DNA of 64,000 bases from Caprimulgus europaeus. Taxonomy: Eukaryota > Chordata > Aves > Caprimulgiformes > Caprimulgidae. Positions within the stretch are counted from its first letter, which is position 1, and each line of letters begins with the position of its first letter. The stretch spans positions 47,541,037-47,605,036 of the forward strand of contig OU015525.1 of assembly GCA_907165065.1 (NCBI GenBank), written 5' to 3'. The position numbers and the translations under genes were made by a program. This document shows, piece after piece, positions 12,701 through 25,650 of this stretch. Below the pieces are notes generated by a model. The model had not been told where the DNA came from, did not search any database, and saw only the letters and a program-made list of their open reading frames with translations.

Positions 12701-15700
12701 TGTATGTAAAGGCAGCTTCCCTCCCTGGGCCCTTCCCTTGGCAGGGCTTGAAGAGAGCAGGCAAAGCCAAAGCACATAGTACAGCCCCACACCACATGTT
12801 GAAGTAGCACGTGAAGCCTTAGGCAAGACTTCAAATATTCTATCACAGCATTTGGCAGAGAATATCTGTCAGAGGTCCCAGGAAAACTATGTTAGCAGGG
12901 GAATTTGCAGCCAGATCTTACATGAAGCATTAGTTGTGCTGGATTTGGCAGACTTTTCTAGAAACCCTGAAAGATGTTGAGCACTCACTTTGCCAGCATT
13001 TTGAATCCAGGGTTATGATCCTAGAGTGCAGTGCATCCCCACACTTCTGGCAGCAATTTTGAGTGTTGTATTTGACATTTTAACCTACATTCCAGTGAGA
13101 AAGTTCAGTTTTCCAGGTTTTTACAAGCACTGAGGAACATAATACTCTTGGGAGCTATCAAACTTTGTCTTGGATTTTAATACCCATTAAGTGATTACTA
13201 TGGAGAATAGGATATTCTGAGCAGCTGGGAGAGCATTCACCTGTGAACTGGGCTCTTTCCAACTCTCAGCAATAACAGGTTGGATAAGAAAACGAGATCT
13301 TGTAAGAGTGATATTAGAATAAGTGAAAAAAAAGAATACAGAAAAGGAAGCTATAAACTGGCAGCAGTTCAGGACTTCTGAACTCTTGGCATTTTAGTGT
13401 TTGTTGACCTTTTGCTCATTTAATCTAAAACAACCATGAAAAGCAAAATAAATATTGTACTTGTATGTGATTATTTAATTGTACCTGTAGTTAGAAGAAA
13501 AATCTTGAGAAAAAGAACATTTTTACAAATTATGAAATATATTTCAATCTTTATTTGAGTTCTAGCAAAATAGGGGGTTCTTTTTTTTTTCACAGTGCAA
13601 AGAGGTTCAAGTACCAGTACAGGGCTATTGCCCATGTTTTATTAACAGATCATGTGTTCCTCCTCTTTTAAATAATTTTAATCACCTTTCCCAGGCCACT
13701 GACTGTCACTGGGTTATCCTACTTCCCTTTAAGAGGAAGGTCATATCTGTGACATTCTGTCTGCAACTAACATTAAAGCAAGCTACAAAATAATTTTTAA
13801 AAGTGGTATTCAAGCATTGTGCACATGCTTATGTGAATTTGTAAAATTCAAAACAAAACACTCAACTGCCCTCACTTCTCCAATGGATGGAAGGAACAAA
13901 TGTGTCACGGATGCTGCTCACCTTGATCAAAGCAGTACTGAAATCTTTCTGATATTACAGTGATGAGCATGGTCTAATAACCTACAGAGGCTAGAGACAT
14001 GTTCCTTTAGTTCATGAAAGAAAACAGTACCTTTACATCTCAGGAAACAGCAGTCAAATAACAAGCTAGCAAATTAGATAACAGTTAAGCATATATTTTA
14101 TTCCCTCCTTGATTAAATATGTAGGTTGTTATTTTAGAATTCAAGTGAGGAGTTGTCTGACCAGCTGATCATGTGTATGTTACAAATAAGTAATTAACCA
14201 TTTGATGACACGAAACAGTGAATAGTACGTTTTATCATTTCATAATGTGGTTGATTACCTATAGAACAAACCAACAGAAGTGAAATTGTACCTGTATAGG
14301 ATTTGCTAAACAAGTAACAGCAAAAAAAATGAACTTTTCAAGTATCCTTATCCAAAATGTTACCACTTTTCAAAACCATCCAAAACTGTTCTGTCAGGCT
14401 GATATGGATTATTCACAAGATTCTTTTGTTTTGATTAGACTAGAAACATTACTAAAGTTTATCTTGGATAATAAGACTGTGGTATTTTTTTGACATGTTG
14501 GCTGAAGATGCCAGAAGAACTTAGAAAGTCCTAAGTTACCATTACTCAATCACAGAGTAGTGAAACTTTGTTCTGAATAGGTCCTAAATGACAAAGAAAG
14601 ATCAAATTTGTAATTACAGCTGAAACAGCTGAAACGAACCTTATTCATGAACAAACATGCACAAATGTGTGTGTAAATTATCTTTTCCAGATACAAAGCA
14701 GCCATTGCAGTCACATGCAAACAACCACTAACAAATTATGGTTTTGAGTATCTGAATATGGTAACGATTTTTTGCTAATACATTAATTATGTGCACTTAA
14801 AAATGTGTTTTACAGGTAAAAAAAAATATTTTGTTGTTTTGTTTGGAGTTTTAATTTCAAACCAAATTATATTTTAAAAAATCATAGGCTGCAGCTGAAG
14901 TCAAAATGTCCATATTATATCTTTTCAGATAACTTAGTTTGGAAGTTATTCATGAGTTTGAGTATACAAATGTATTTTTTTAAAACATCTTTACTTGCTG
15001 TAAAAAATAAATAAATAAATAAACATTACTTTCATTAAAACCTACTTACAAGGGCTCTGCTCAAATTCAAATCTTTCTGATATTACATGGATTGAAATAA
15101 AATAATTTATGTTTAGAGATATTTTTAGAGAACACAATGTAGAGCATTGTTCATTGCTGTGAAAATAACTTTTATATAAGGCTCTTTGCATACCTTAAAT
15201 GAGATCTGGTAGGAACTGGCTGGAGAGTTACTCAGGAGGTCAGTTGCATTGCCTTAGACACTTGCATCCATCAAAAGGTTATGCTGCCTCTCCAAGTGTT
15301 GTTTCTGTCCTGTTGGGTTTTTTTTTCTGAAAGTCAAAATTCATTGTACTTCTCTTAAAGATTCAAAACAACCTTGAAGCTAGCAGTGCTGAAATCAGTC
15401 CATGCTTAACATCTACTGTTTGTGGGAAAGTAAAGGAAAATCTGACAGGGGAAGACAGCTGCTCTCTATGAAACCTGGCCTTCTTGAACATGATGCTGAA
15501 AAAATGCAAGATTGGTGTAAAGGAATTTTAAGCTGTTTTACTTGATTCCTTCATCCACTTAGAATTCAAAGAGCAGGTAACCAGTGCAGGAAGGAGCTAT
15601 ATCATCTCTGTTAACTTTTTACCTGTGAAAGTGTGTTAACCTCTAACAGACTCCCCTCAGGCAGAACAAGGACACTTCTTTACCTCTTATGAGAAAGGAC

Positions 15701-17506
15701 TTCAGCACAACACAGACAGACCTGGAAACATGATGGTTTCCCACAGAAAGTATTGTTAAACATGTATGATTTGTTAAAATCTAATTTTTTTTTTTTTAAA
15801 GTAAAATAAAGTATTTATAGGTTTCTAAACCCATTGAATTCTTACACAAGAAAGCCATCCAACATGAGATAGTCCATTAAGTTGCAAGGCATTTGTATCC
15901 TACACCTGAAATTACATCTCAGATCAGATTAATCCCAGCATTTTAAACTTTCATTAGAATACCTAATAAGGTGTTGTGGGTTTTTTTCCAGACCAGGCTC
16001 TCTTCAATGGCAGATACTCTAATAACTTGCTATCTTCATATATATACCATACTAGAATATAGTAGTATTTATAATAGAGTTATTTTCCGCTCCAGATTTT
16101 ATATTTGTAGAGCAGATTTTGCTATCCAGAGGCAATGAGTGCATAACAATATTAGATAGACATTTGACCTAACAACTTTAGGTAGCATATTATGAAACAA
16201 AAAGTGCCTCAGTTGAAGCTGAAAATAAGCCAGTTTGATAGAGGTAGGTTTTATATTTTAATGCCTGTTTCTCATGAGAGAGATATTCCCTTTTTGGAGA
16301 TTGGTAAAAACTTTAAACAGAGGCTGTGGCCATGTAGAAACCTGACACTATCTAAACAGGCATTTGAGAAGGGCTGCTGAAACTTTTCTGGCTACTTCAT
16401 CACCTGTTGTGAAGCGAGCATGTACATGAGATGTATTAGGAAGTGATGTTGTTTTGCTTCTGCAACAAAGTTAATTCCCTCAGTGCCTTCCAGCACAGCA
16501 ACACCATGCTGGCAGTTTGCCATCTGGAAAACTGACATTTGCCTCCCCTGGGTCTGCTGAACAGCGTGGCTGCAAGATAGCATTCGTACCTAAAGAAAAT
16601 GGAAAAAGGAGTAGCAAGCTTGCTGAGCACAAATGAGAGACACGCTGATGTTTTCCTTTTAAATAGCAGGAACTGTTAGCCTTTCAGAGTGTTTTTTATT
16701 CAGCATTCTTTATTGTAAAGGTGCTTTTGCATGAAAAGAACACTGAAGTTATAATGGTCGTTTCCTGTTCCATCAGTCAAGCAAGAGTTATTTAAAAAAC
16801 GAGTCCAAGTTTCAAACAACTTATAAATTGAATCATTCAACTTTCTTTTTTTTTTAAGAGTTGGCAATAAGGAGCACATCAGAGTTTAAATCTGAAAATC
16901 TGCATTTCAAAAAGAGTAATGTCAGAAGGAGTTATCTTTGCGATAAACTGGATTATAATAGGATAGCTGTAGAGCCAAATATCATGACTAAACTTTGTTT
17001 GGGTGAAAATTACTCCTTTGCAGAGCATTGAGAGTTGTATTACCTCTTCAGGTCTCAAAATAGAATGAGAAGACATGGGTTGATATAATGAGTTAAGTGC
17101 TGGAAATAAAGCTGTCATGATAAAAAAGCTTATGATGCAAACACTGTTTAACTCTGTCTCAACAGTGACAAATTTAGCTCTGGATTAATCAGGCTATTTT
17201 CTCATGCTTTCAAACATACAACCTGTTCATCACTGCACAGATGTCAAAACTTTTTATACTTTATATTTACCAGTCATCTAAATGAGATGCAAGTAGTTCA
17301 AAAGATATGTTCTAGTTACAGTAAGAGAGTCAATCTAATCCTTAATATATTTTAATATTTCAAATTCTTTGTTGAATTGAAATGCTAAAGCTTCAGTACA
17401 GTTTACATTTTCTAAGGAGAAAAGTTCTGATAATATCACTTGTGGGTAAAAGGGGCAAGTTTTAAAGGAAGAGGTGTTATATTTCTATTAAACCAAAATG
17501 CAAGCC
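9761..17506. other. AT-rich non-coding DNA, no gene seen
   Basis: About 7.7 kb without a recognisable element. It holds a short (TG)n near 12241-12256, an (AAAT)n tract near 15005-15023, and open frames of at most about 80 codons with no similarity I recognise. Confidence 0.45.
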
Positions 17507-17527
17507 TTTTTTTTTTTTTTTTTTTTT
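17507..17527. repeat. T21 homopolymer
   Basis: Uninterrupted run of 21 T within AT-rich DNA. No adjacent retroelement body was recognised. Confidence 0.9.
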
Positions 17528-19067
17528 AATACAAAACACCTGAGTCTCATGGGAAGACTACTTAACATTTTTCTTTTCAAGGATTTCTCTACTATTCACA
17601 GAAAAAAAAAACCAAAACCAAAAACACTGTCTTCAATTTCATAAATGTGTTATATGTGCACAAATGTCAAGTTAAACCATTATAGCACACTCAGCTAGCT
17701 GCCAAAATGGTTGCATAACAGTCTGGGTATTTTCCTTAGGGTGAGGCTGAAATGCTTTTTAGCAAATAACTATAAAATAAATATTTATTTTAGCACAGAT
17801 CCAAGTCATTGCAGGCCACCTCAGTCTTAGTGTAAATAATATTGCTTAGTTGTGTTCTCTTGCATAGGTAGTATACTCACCCTTTTTTCTTGGTTCTACA
17901 GTTTTGTCTCATACTCAGATTATTTTTTATACATGCAAAACAATAGAGTCAAAACATTTTTCACCCTGTTTTCAAAGAGTTTTACTTTATATTCTGAATC
18001 ACAAAGCTCATGCCCTCATTTCATACTAAGCTCATCCATCCATTGAACTGAATTTCCATAACGTCCTGTGCTTGGAGGTACCCTGCTAAGCTTCCTTGGA
18101 AATATCAGATGCTGCTTTTCTTTGTTGTATTTGCAAGGTAGAAGAATTAAAATGGAGTTAAGGACTAAAGGCAAAGGTATTTTTAACTGGAAACCATGCA
18201 GAGCACTGGAGCTCTCAACACATTTATCAAGTAGACATTAACAGACGTGTTTACCTGGGAGTTTCATATCATTGGTCTGACAGGATTTTAGGACATGAAG
18301 AATGATCTGGTCCACAGAGTTTTTTAGACTGACATTCTTGAGGGGATTTGAGGTTTGATTAGGTTTAATTAATTTGATAGATTAAACTGTAAGGACTGTG
18401 ATACCTTTTATTAAGTGAAAAAAGGGAAACGAGAAAGTCTCCAAGAAGATAATTTCAAAATAAACATAGAAGCTGGAGGCCCCACAGAGGCTGTTAAACT
18501 CTGGTTTGTAAATTGACTATAACCTTATAAAAATCTATCTTCTGCTTTCAAAAATTATGATCTAAAATTCAGATAATGCCTTTAAAATAAAAGAAATAAT
18601 AATGTGTTGTAGTAAAAATTGTTCAGTTTCAGGTGTAGATCCATGAGGTAGCACTATGGGTAGCAGTCCACGAGCTGGCCCTCAGTACATTCCAAAATTA
18701 CTTCACTAATCAAAAATAAGTTGTCTTTCTATGAAGACAGCATATCTAGGTTGCCCGAAGTCCAGAACAGGGGTTCTTTTATTTGTTCAGGTACAACTAA
18801 GTAAATAAATAACTCAAAATACACATGCTGACAAGATTTGTATTAGGTATAGACATTTTGTTTAAGCCTTTTTTGTTTGGGGTTTTTTTGTTTGTTTGTT
18901 TGTGAAATAATTTTTTCTATGGCATCATGACTTTCACTTAATAATAATCAAGTTATATTTCCACATTTACTTCCATATGAACAGTGTGTCCTACCTGAGA
19001 TTGTCAATCAGACAGTAGTTTGGCCTTCCTTCGTTCCTTCCAGGCATCTCTCCATCCATCTTGTCAG
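17528..19067. other. AT-rich non-coding DNA leading into a pyrimidine-rich tract
   Basis: No gene. A (TTTG)n tract lies near 18889-18904. The last ~45 bases (CCTTCCTTCGTTCCTTCC, CCATCCATC) are degenerate pyrimidine-rich sequence from which the TTCCC array may have expanded. Confidence 0.5.
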
Positions 19068-19252
19068 TTCCCTTCCCTTCCCTTCCCTTCCCTTCCCTTC
19101 CCTTCCCTTCCCTTCCCTTCCCTTCCCTTCCCTTCCCTTCCCTTCCCTTCCCTTCCCTTCCCTTCCCTTCCCTTCCCTTCCCTTCCCTTCCCTTCCCTTC
19201 CCTTCCCTTCCCTTCCCTTCCCTTCCCTTCCCTTCCCTTCCCTTCCCTTCCC
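19068..19252. repeat. (TTCCC)37 pentanucleotide microsatellite
   Basis: By my count, 185 bases made of 37 perfect TTCCC units, all pyrimidine on this strand, ending in a T6 run. The 76-126-codon open frames covering it in several frames on both strands (PFPSL and GREGK repeats) arise because the pentamer contains no stop codon. They are not genes. Such homopurine-homopyrimidine mirror repeats can adopt triplex structure in vitro, and array length is probably polymorphic. Confidence 0.98.
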
Positions 19253-19596
19253 TTTTTTCTCCATCACTTCCATTTGTTCCATCCTGTCCTTCACACCTCA
19301 GGAGATGAAGTCTAGATTCATATATAAGGATACAATATTGCACATGCTGACATTGATATCTGTTCCTCAACATGCATCTTTGGTTTCCTTACGAAAATAG
19401 TTGAAATTTTATGAAAAGAATAGCTACTGTAAATTTCTTGTCAGGCTAGCACTGTGCTCCAATTTCTGCCCAGACCAAATTAACAGAAGTGTTAACATAA
19501 CAGGCTTTCCAAGTGAGTTTGGGTTCAGTGCTGATACCAAATAATCTGTGGACAATGTCTCCCTCCATCCTTTTCTGAATACTGTTAACAGCTTGA
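19253..19596. other. Non-coding spacer between microsatellite and CR1
   Basis: Single-copy-looking DNA with no gene recognised. Confidence 0.5.
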
Positions 19597-19640
19597 AAAG
19601 ATCATCTCTAATGATCTTCTCTAAAGATCATCTCTAATGA
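19597..19640. repeat. 18-bp direct repeat at the CR1 5' junction
   Basis: The 18-mer AAAGATCATCTCTAATGA occurs at 19597-19614 and again at 19623-19640, a 26-bp period. The second copy ends exactly where CR1 ORF2 similarity begins. No third copy is seen after the CR1 3' end, so it is not an ordinary flanking target-site duplication. Confidence 0.85.
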
Positions 19641-20617
19641 CCCTCAAGGGTCGGTACTAGGACCAGTATTACTCAATATATTCGTCAATGACCTGGACAA
19701 GGGAATAGAGTGCACTGTCAGCAAGTTTGCTGATGACACAAAGCTGGGAGGAGTGGCTGACACGCCAGCAGGCTGTGCTGCCATCCAGAGAGACCTGGAC
19801 AGGCTGGAGAGCTGGGCAGAGAAAAACTTAATGAAATATAATAAGGGCAAGTGTAGGGTGTTGCACCTGGGCAGGAACAACCCCAGGTTCCAGTATAGGT
19901 TGGGAGATGATCTACTAGAGAGCAGTGTAAGGGGAAAGGGTTCTGGGAGTCCTGGTGGACAGCAGGATGACCATGAGCCAGCACTGTGCCCTTGTGGCCA
20001 GGAAGGCCAATGGCATCCTGGGGTGCATTAGAAGGTCTGTGGTTAGTAGGTCAAGAGAGGTTCTCCTCCCCCTCTACTCTCCCCTGGTGAGGCCACATCT
20101 GGAATATTGTGTCCAGTTCTGGGCCCCACAGTTCAAGAAGGACAGGGAACTGCTTGAGAGAGTCCAGAGAAGAGCCACCAAAATGATAAGGAAGTGGAGT
20201 ATCTCCCTTATGAGGAAATGCTGAGGGAGCTGGGCATCTTTAGCTTGGAGAAGAGGAGACTGAGGGGTGACCTCATTAATGTTTATAAGTATATGAAGGG
20301 TGTCAGGTGGATGGAGTCAGGCTCTTCTCATTGATGTCCAATGGTAGGACAAGGGGCAATGGGTGTAAGCTGGAACACAGGAGGTTCTGCTTAAACTTCA
20401 GAAGGAACTTCTTTACTGTGTGAGTAACAGAGCACTGGAACAGGCTGCCCAGGGAGGTTGTGAAGTCTCCTTCTCTGGAGACATTCAAGACCCGCCTGGA
20501 CACCTTCCTGTGTGATCTCATTTAGGTGTTCCTGCTCTGGCAGGGGGATTGGACAAGATGTTTTTCAAGGTCCCTTCCAATCCCTAGCATTCTGTGTTTC
20601 TGTGATTCCATGATACT
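19641..20617 (+). mobile_element. CR1 LINE, 5'-truncated within the RT domain
   Basis: About 977 bp of CR1. It begins inside the reverse-transcriptase domain ([10 protein letters not shown] region) and runs through the RT thumb and C-terminal region, then the 3' UTR (CTGGCAGGGGGATTGGACAAGATG, AAGGTCCCTTCCAATCCC) to degenerate ATTCTGTG-type tail repeats near 20617. Several frameshifts break the coding sequence. An A/C-rich low-complexity stretch (20622-20710) follows directly. Confidence 0.95.
19642..20524 (+). pseudogene. CR1 ORF2 reverse transcriptase, C-terminal half, broken
   Basis: Translation from 19642 gives the RT palm motif region [10 protein letters not shown], then NDLDKGIEC and [11 protein letters not shown]. 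The catalytic FADD motif (RT motif C, metal binding) is intact. The frame shifts near 19955, after which [19 protein letters not shown] and [10 protein letters not shown] are read. A further break follows near 20200. The endonuclease domain and the finger half of RT are missing. By its breaks and truncation this is a non-functional copy. Confidence 0.85.
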
Positions 20618-23464
20618 GTAAATGTAAAAAAAACCCAAAAAACATAATACAAAACAAAAAAACCCACTAAAAAAACCCCCATCAAAACCAGACTTAGAAA
20701 AAAGCCCAAAATATAATTTTTAGACAGTGAAGCAACAATTAGAAATAAAACTGAGAGGATTTCTGCAATAGCATAACCAAGAGTGACTTTTCACTCCTCT
20801 AGGAACTTCATAAAATGTTTAAACTGGCAAGAAGCATAACTGCATGACATGGGAACACTAGAAACTAGGTGGCTGTTGTTGAGAAATCAATATTGACATA
20901 TTCATTTTGGAGTTTACTTTGTTAGTATCAGTATTTTCCTTAGAGTCCTCTTGTTACTCCTCCTATCTGCATTGTGGTACTTTCCCAGCTAGAAGGAAGG
21001 AGAGCAGCACCCTGCAGGGGATACTGGTGCTGCTCCATGGATGGTCAGGCAGGGTGTACTAACAAACAGTGCATCTGGCACTCTCTCCACTGAAGCGTGA
21101 CTATGTCAGTGTTGTGCGACACTGTGTGCCTCATTATACCTTCTGTGTGTGCACACACACGAGTTTCCAGTCCTGCTCTCTTGATTTCAGCTTTTTAGAA
21201 CTTGGATGTACTAATCAGATTCCAAATATCGGCCTTAGCTTCAGCAATCACTGCCACAAAAGAATGAAAGTGACGAGGCGGAATGATCTTTACCATAGGG
21301 ATGGAGCATGCTATGGAATCTATAAATGGCACAGCCAGGATGAATAGTATCATTGTACTGGATTTTGCAGACAGTGCCAGTTACCACAGTCAAAGGGACA
21401 TTGGAGTAAAGCAGTTAATAAAAGGGAAAGGAGGAGAGGGGAAGAGGTAGTGTTGAAAATCATGGAACTGAGAACATTGAGGCTTAAATGCTTTTTTCTC
21501 AGACAATGAGCTGTCTGCATCAAAGTCAGTCCAATAGCATTTAGCTTTGTGCCTGTTTCCACTATACCTGGTCACTGGATAAATAATGAATAGTGAGTCC
21601 AGACAGAGCTTACAAGAGCTCTATTATTCCCACAGTTTAAATTCTTCATTTAATAGAAAGTACATAGGAGAGGAAGAGAAAAATTCTGAAGGAGCTAAGA
21701 AATAAAGCCACATTGGCAGACCAGAATGGTAAAAAATACTTTACATAAAATAATATCGTTTCTCTTCTATCTTGGTTTATTACAGAAAAAATTTGTACAA
21801 AAGCAACTTATAAACTATTAATTAAAGGTGAAAGTTCCTAAAATATGTTATGTAATCTGTGAGAAATATTCCATTATTTCTCTTTGAAACTTGAACCCTT
21901 AAACAATGCTGCTGAGCCTGAAATTTTTAACCGCAATGGAAGACTTTTACAGGGTGATACCACAGATAGTACAGTCATTTCTGTGGTACCTGCAGATAAG
22001 GGGGAGGAAACATTGTAACTGTAAACACTAAGGGGGAGGAGAGAGCACTCTGATTTTACAGGCTTTGGTTTAAAGATCTATCCATGTATCTTTTTTTTTT
22101 TTTAATTTATTAAAAAACTACACCAAAAATCATTAGGCAAAAAGTCTGAATTAGTAACTTCTAATTACCAACTTTATTCAGTTCGGACTTCCTACCTTCT
22201 CAGTGTTTCATATCCTCTTTCTTTCCTTCTATGAATAAACTCTGTGTGTATGTAACATTTGTGTTTGTGTACAAGGAAGGAAAAATATCATTCTTTGAGA
22301 ACTGAAAATGCAGCTTGTTGCAGGCAAAAGTAACACCTCAGAACTTCATGATGAGGACCATATGCTCATATTAAGTTAAATGTATTGTCTTCCTGGTTTG
22401 TGGTATTTTCTCCTGCCATCATCTCTGCTTTGCCAGTTTTCACTGTCACATGATGGGAAACTCCAGACTGTGTACTGTTTTAGGGTAGGTCAGTGTCTCC
22501 CCATATTTTCATTGTATGCTTAGAACTCTTCTAAATACTGTAAAAATTTAACAGTGACTGCTTGGAGCTCAGGTTTCAGTGAAAATTAAGACAGATCCTT
22601 CTGGCATAGGGACTTAACTTCCTTTTGTTGCTGTGAGAATGAGGCATTGGAGAATAACTTATGCCTCACAGTGTCTTTGAAAACCTCACCAAATTGATTT
22701 ATGTTCTTAGTTGTTTTGAAGGAAAACCCACTCCCTTTCCCTTTTACTCTTTCCTGGGAAATCTTTAGGAAAGGTCTACTGGATAAAAGCAAGAGCAATA
22801 CTGAAGCAGAAAGTATTTTTTCCCTTTAAAGTTCAAAGTTGCTTAAAACCAAAAACGAAACCAAAAAACCCATCTGGAAAAAAATACTGTAAAAAGCTTT
22901 ACAAAGCCTGTGAAAGAAGCAGAGAGTTTCTCTTGAGAAGTACACAATTGTTATAATGCATGGACTGTGCTGGTGCACATCTAACTGTGTGCAGGGTCTG
23001 CCTGTAGATTCCTCTTGCCCTTTCAACAAATGTTATCATTTCCCAAGGAGCACCATCTCTGCTGCAATCTGCACTTACTCCACACTGACAGCTCTCCTGT
23101 CCCCTCTGAGCACATGCAGTGCCATTTTGGATACTTTCCTGTGTCCTTCCCTCTGCATCTATTGACAGATCTGAACTTCTCTATTATCTCAAGCAGCCAA
23201 CAGCAGGACCTGTCATTGAAGCAGAGAGGCTGTGTATATCTGAGCAACTATCGTGCAGCCCCTTTATTTGTGCAATGACAGTGTCTTGTGATAAATGTTT
23301 CAGAAACTACATTTGAGATGACAGGGGAGGAAAACTTTTAAGTAAGAGACTACAGCTCCCTGTGTCCCCTGAGACACAGTGTTGTCAATCAAGGAGGAAT
23401 ATTTGCAAAGATATTAGAATGCAGGTAGTCCACAATCAATGTGTTAGAGGCCACAAATGCCTTC

Positions 23465-23465
<1 letters not shown>
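20618..23465. other. AT-rich non-coding DNA, no gene seen
   Basis: It opens with an A/C-rich tract (20622-20710) of AAAAACCC-type blocks. The rest has only short open frames, several overlapping in both strands near 22956-23316. None is recognisable. Confidence 0.45.

Positions 23466-23497
<32 letters not shown>
23466..23497. repeat. A32 homopolymer
   Basis: The longest homopolymer in the window, 32 A. No LINE or SINE body was recognised immediately upstream. It creates an artificial poly-lysine stretch in the 98-codon frame crossing it. Confidence 0.9.
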
Positions 23498-23499
<2 letters not shown>

Positions 23500-25119
23500 T
23501 TACATAAATTAAAAAAAACCTTCATGGTTCTGCAAGGTATGGTAGGATTTACCTTATCAAACAGGTTTGGGGAACTTACAAAGCCAGTGGTAAATTTTGG
23601 ATTGGGAGGAGGCTCTGTGATACAATGTTACAGGAAAAAAAGGAAGAAATGCATATGAAACTGGAAGAAGGGAGAGATAGGAGAAATAAGTAATTTATCA
23701 AAGAGTTGAAGTACAGTAGCTGGCTAATGGCATATGCACACAAAACGTAAGGTTTGATCATACTGTCATGGTATGGGCTAAATATGAAGAATAGCTGTGC
23801 TGTCCCACCAGGTAACGGTACCTTTCTGCAGCACAAACTAATCCCGACTGTTGCTTTAACAGTTTCAGGCTATCTGGCCATTTAATTTGACTTCCAAAAA
23901 ATAAATATATAACACTCCAATCTGAAATTACTAGTATGTGCAGCAAGTGGGAAGATACTTTGGACAGCTAGAAACTGATTCTTAGATGTTTATTTCTGGG
24001 GTTTTTTGTTTGTTTGTTTTTTTTTCTTTTTTCCATCAATGCAATGTTGCAAGATAACTGGTCATTCTGGCATTAATAAGCTGTTTGTGCAATAACAGAT
24101 TCTTAGTATACATGTATCATACATTTTTATCTCATTTTTTTTTAAATTTATAAACAAGATGAGATAACCTGAAGTGGAAAGAACACATTCATTAAAAATT
24201 GTAATGGGAACAGAATTCAGGGAAAACTGGAAAGAAGAGAAGGGAATTTCAACTTAAAGAAACTGCAGTGTTATATTTGTATTTGCATATGATGCCTCAA
24301 ATCCCTTGGCAGAGGTTAATAGGAGAGAGAAATCTATGATAATTGGTTTCAGTCACGGGCAAGATTTCTTAGTGAAAAAATAAGGAAAAAGTTCTCCTGA
24401 AGAGCAGATTAAAAAAAAAAAAAAAAAATATTCCAACCTGGGCAAAGAAAAAAGGGTTCCTCACAGCCCCAGTGGAAAGTGAGCACAAGAAGAAAGACCA
24501 AGTATACTAAAGAAATGAACAAAAGAAGCTCCCTAGGGCAACAGAGACCAAAGTTAAGAAAGGCCAAGTTAACTGAGACATTGCAGCAGCTAATGAGGAA
24601 CCTGATTGTTAAATATCTTTTGTTATTTTATCTTTTTTTTTTATCTGTTTCAATTTTTTCAGCTAAATATTCAGTTTTTACTTTTGACTACTCACACTTT
24701 TTCTATACGCTCATCTGATAACAAGACTGAACAACCTTTGAAACCCTTTAGGTCTGTCCATTGTATGAGCTGATGTGGCCTATTAAGGCAGCACCTACTA
24801 AACCCAGTGAACTGTGGTGTGAGCAAGAATTGGGTGTACTTATGTCCCAAGGGGCTGCAGTTTGAGGTTTGAGCTTTGCACACACCTGGCTGTAGACAGA
24901 GACTTTACTGTCTGAGAGTATGCACATGGGCAGGGATGTCAGCCAGGCTCTCCCTAGTGAATTACGATGTTACTTTTCATTAAAGCACACTTTAAATTGT
25001 GTTTTATTTTGATTTGAAGACATTGAGAGATGGACAAACTATCCACATACAAGTGCTGTCCAAGAACTTGCAGCTTATTGTGCCCTTTCCCAAATGGATT
25101 TAAGAGCATTTTATTACCC
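23498..25119. other. AT-rich non-coding DNA, no gene seen
   Basis: Contains an A18 run at 24411-24428 and a T-rich block near 24001-24032. I recognise no gene or transposon. Confidence 0.45.
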
Positions 25120-25650
25120 TCAGTTTGATTCCAGTAAAATTGCATCATTATTAAAAGACCTGTCAGTACCTTTTTCACCAAGATGTGTTCCAAAATACTT
25201 TCTCTCTGCAAGGTATTCCTCAGAGCTTTCATGACACCTTTCTTTATGATTCTCCTCTGGGCACTCATGTTTTTCCAGAGGTCCTCCTAGGGAATGCTGT
25301 AGAAACATGGTAGCCTCTAGGCTGGAGCAGACTCCCACAGCACAGCAGTTGGGCTGCCATACCAAGCACCTCAGAGGTTGGAAGGAGGAAGTTAAGAGGC
25401 TTTCAGGGAAATGTTCTTCCCTTTCTGCTGGTTTGACAGGTACTTGGTGTGCAAAACAAGCTGAATTACATCCCAGCCCATTAAACTGGTGTATACCCTG
25501 TGCTTGAAAGTCACCTCCAGTGGAGCTATTCCTCATTGTCGGTGAAGCCTGCTTGCTCTGGAGAAACAATAGTTTTTTATTCAGTGTCATTATGGAAAAT
25601 ATTAGGCACAACAGTGGCCACAGAAAGGATAAGATTAAGATAAAGGTCAT
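25120..25650 (-). other. Uncharacterised 176-codon open reading frame
   Basis: Read on the minus strand from ATG at 25650 to TGA. An in-frame TAG sits immediately before the ATG, so the open frame is exactly this size. The N-terminus (FILILSFLWPLLCLIFS) is strongly hydrophobic and would pass as a signal peptide or membrane anchor. The remainder is polar, with Cys, Glu and His, and has no domain I recognise. There is no clear promoter, splice-site pattern or neighbouring exon. It could be a chance open frame, a lineage-specific gene, or part of a non-coding RNA. The local sequence is less AT-rich than its surroundings, which alone lengthens open frames. Confidence 0.15.

Noticed and set aside
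19008..19400. Open frames of 76-126 codons encoding PFPSL or GREGK repeats
   Set aside because: They are translations of the (TTCCC)37 microsatellite, which has no stop codon in any frame.
23466..23497. A32 run as a poly(A) tail of a processed pseudogene or L1-like element
   Set aside because: No coding or LINE similarity was recognised upstream, and CR1 elements do not end in poly(A).
23362..23658. 98-codon frame with a poly-lysine block
   Set aside because: It exists only because it reads through the A32 homopolymer.
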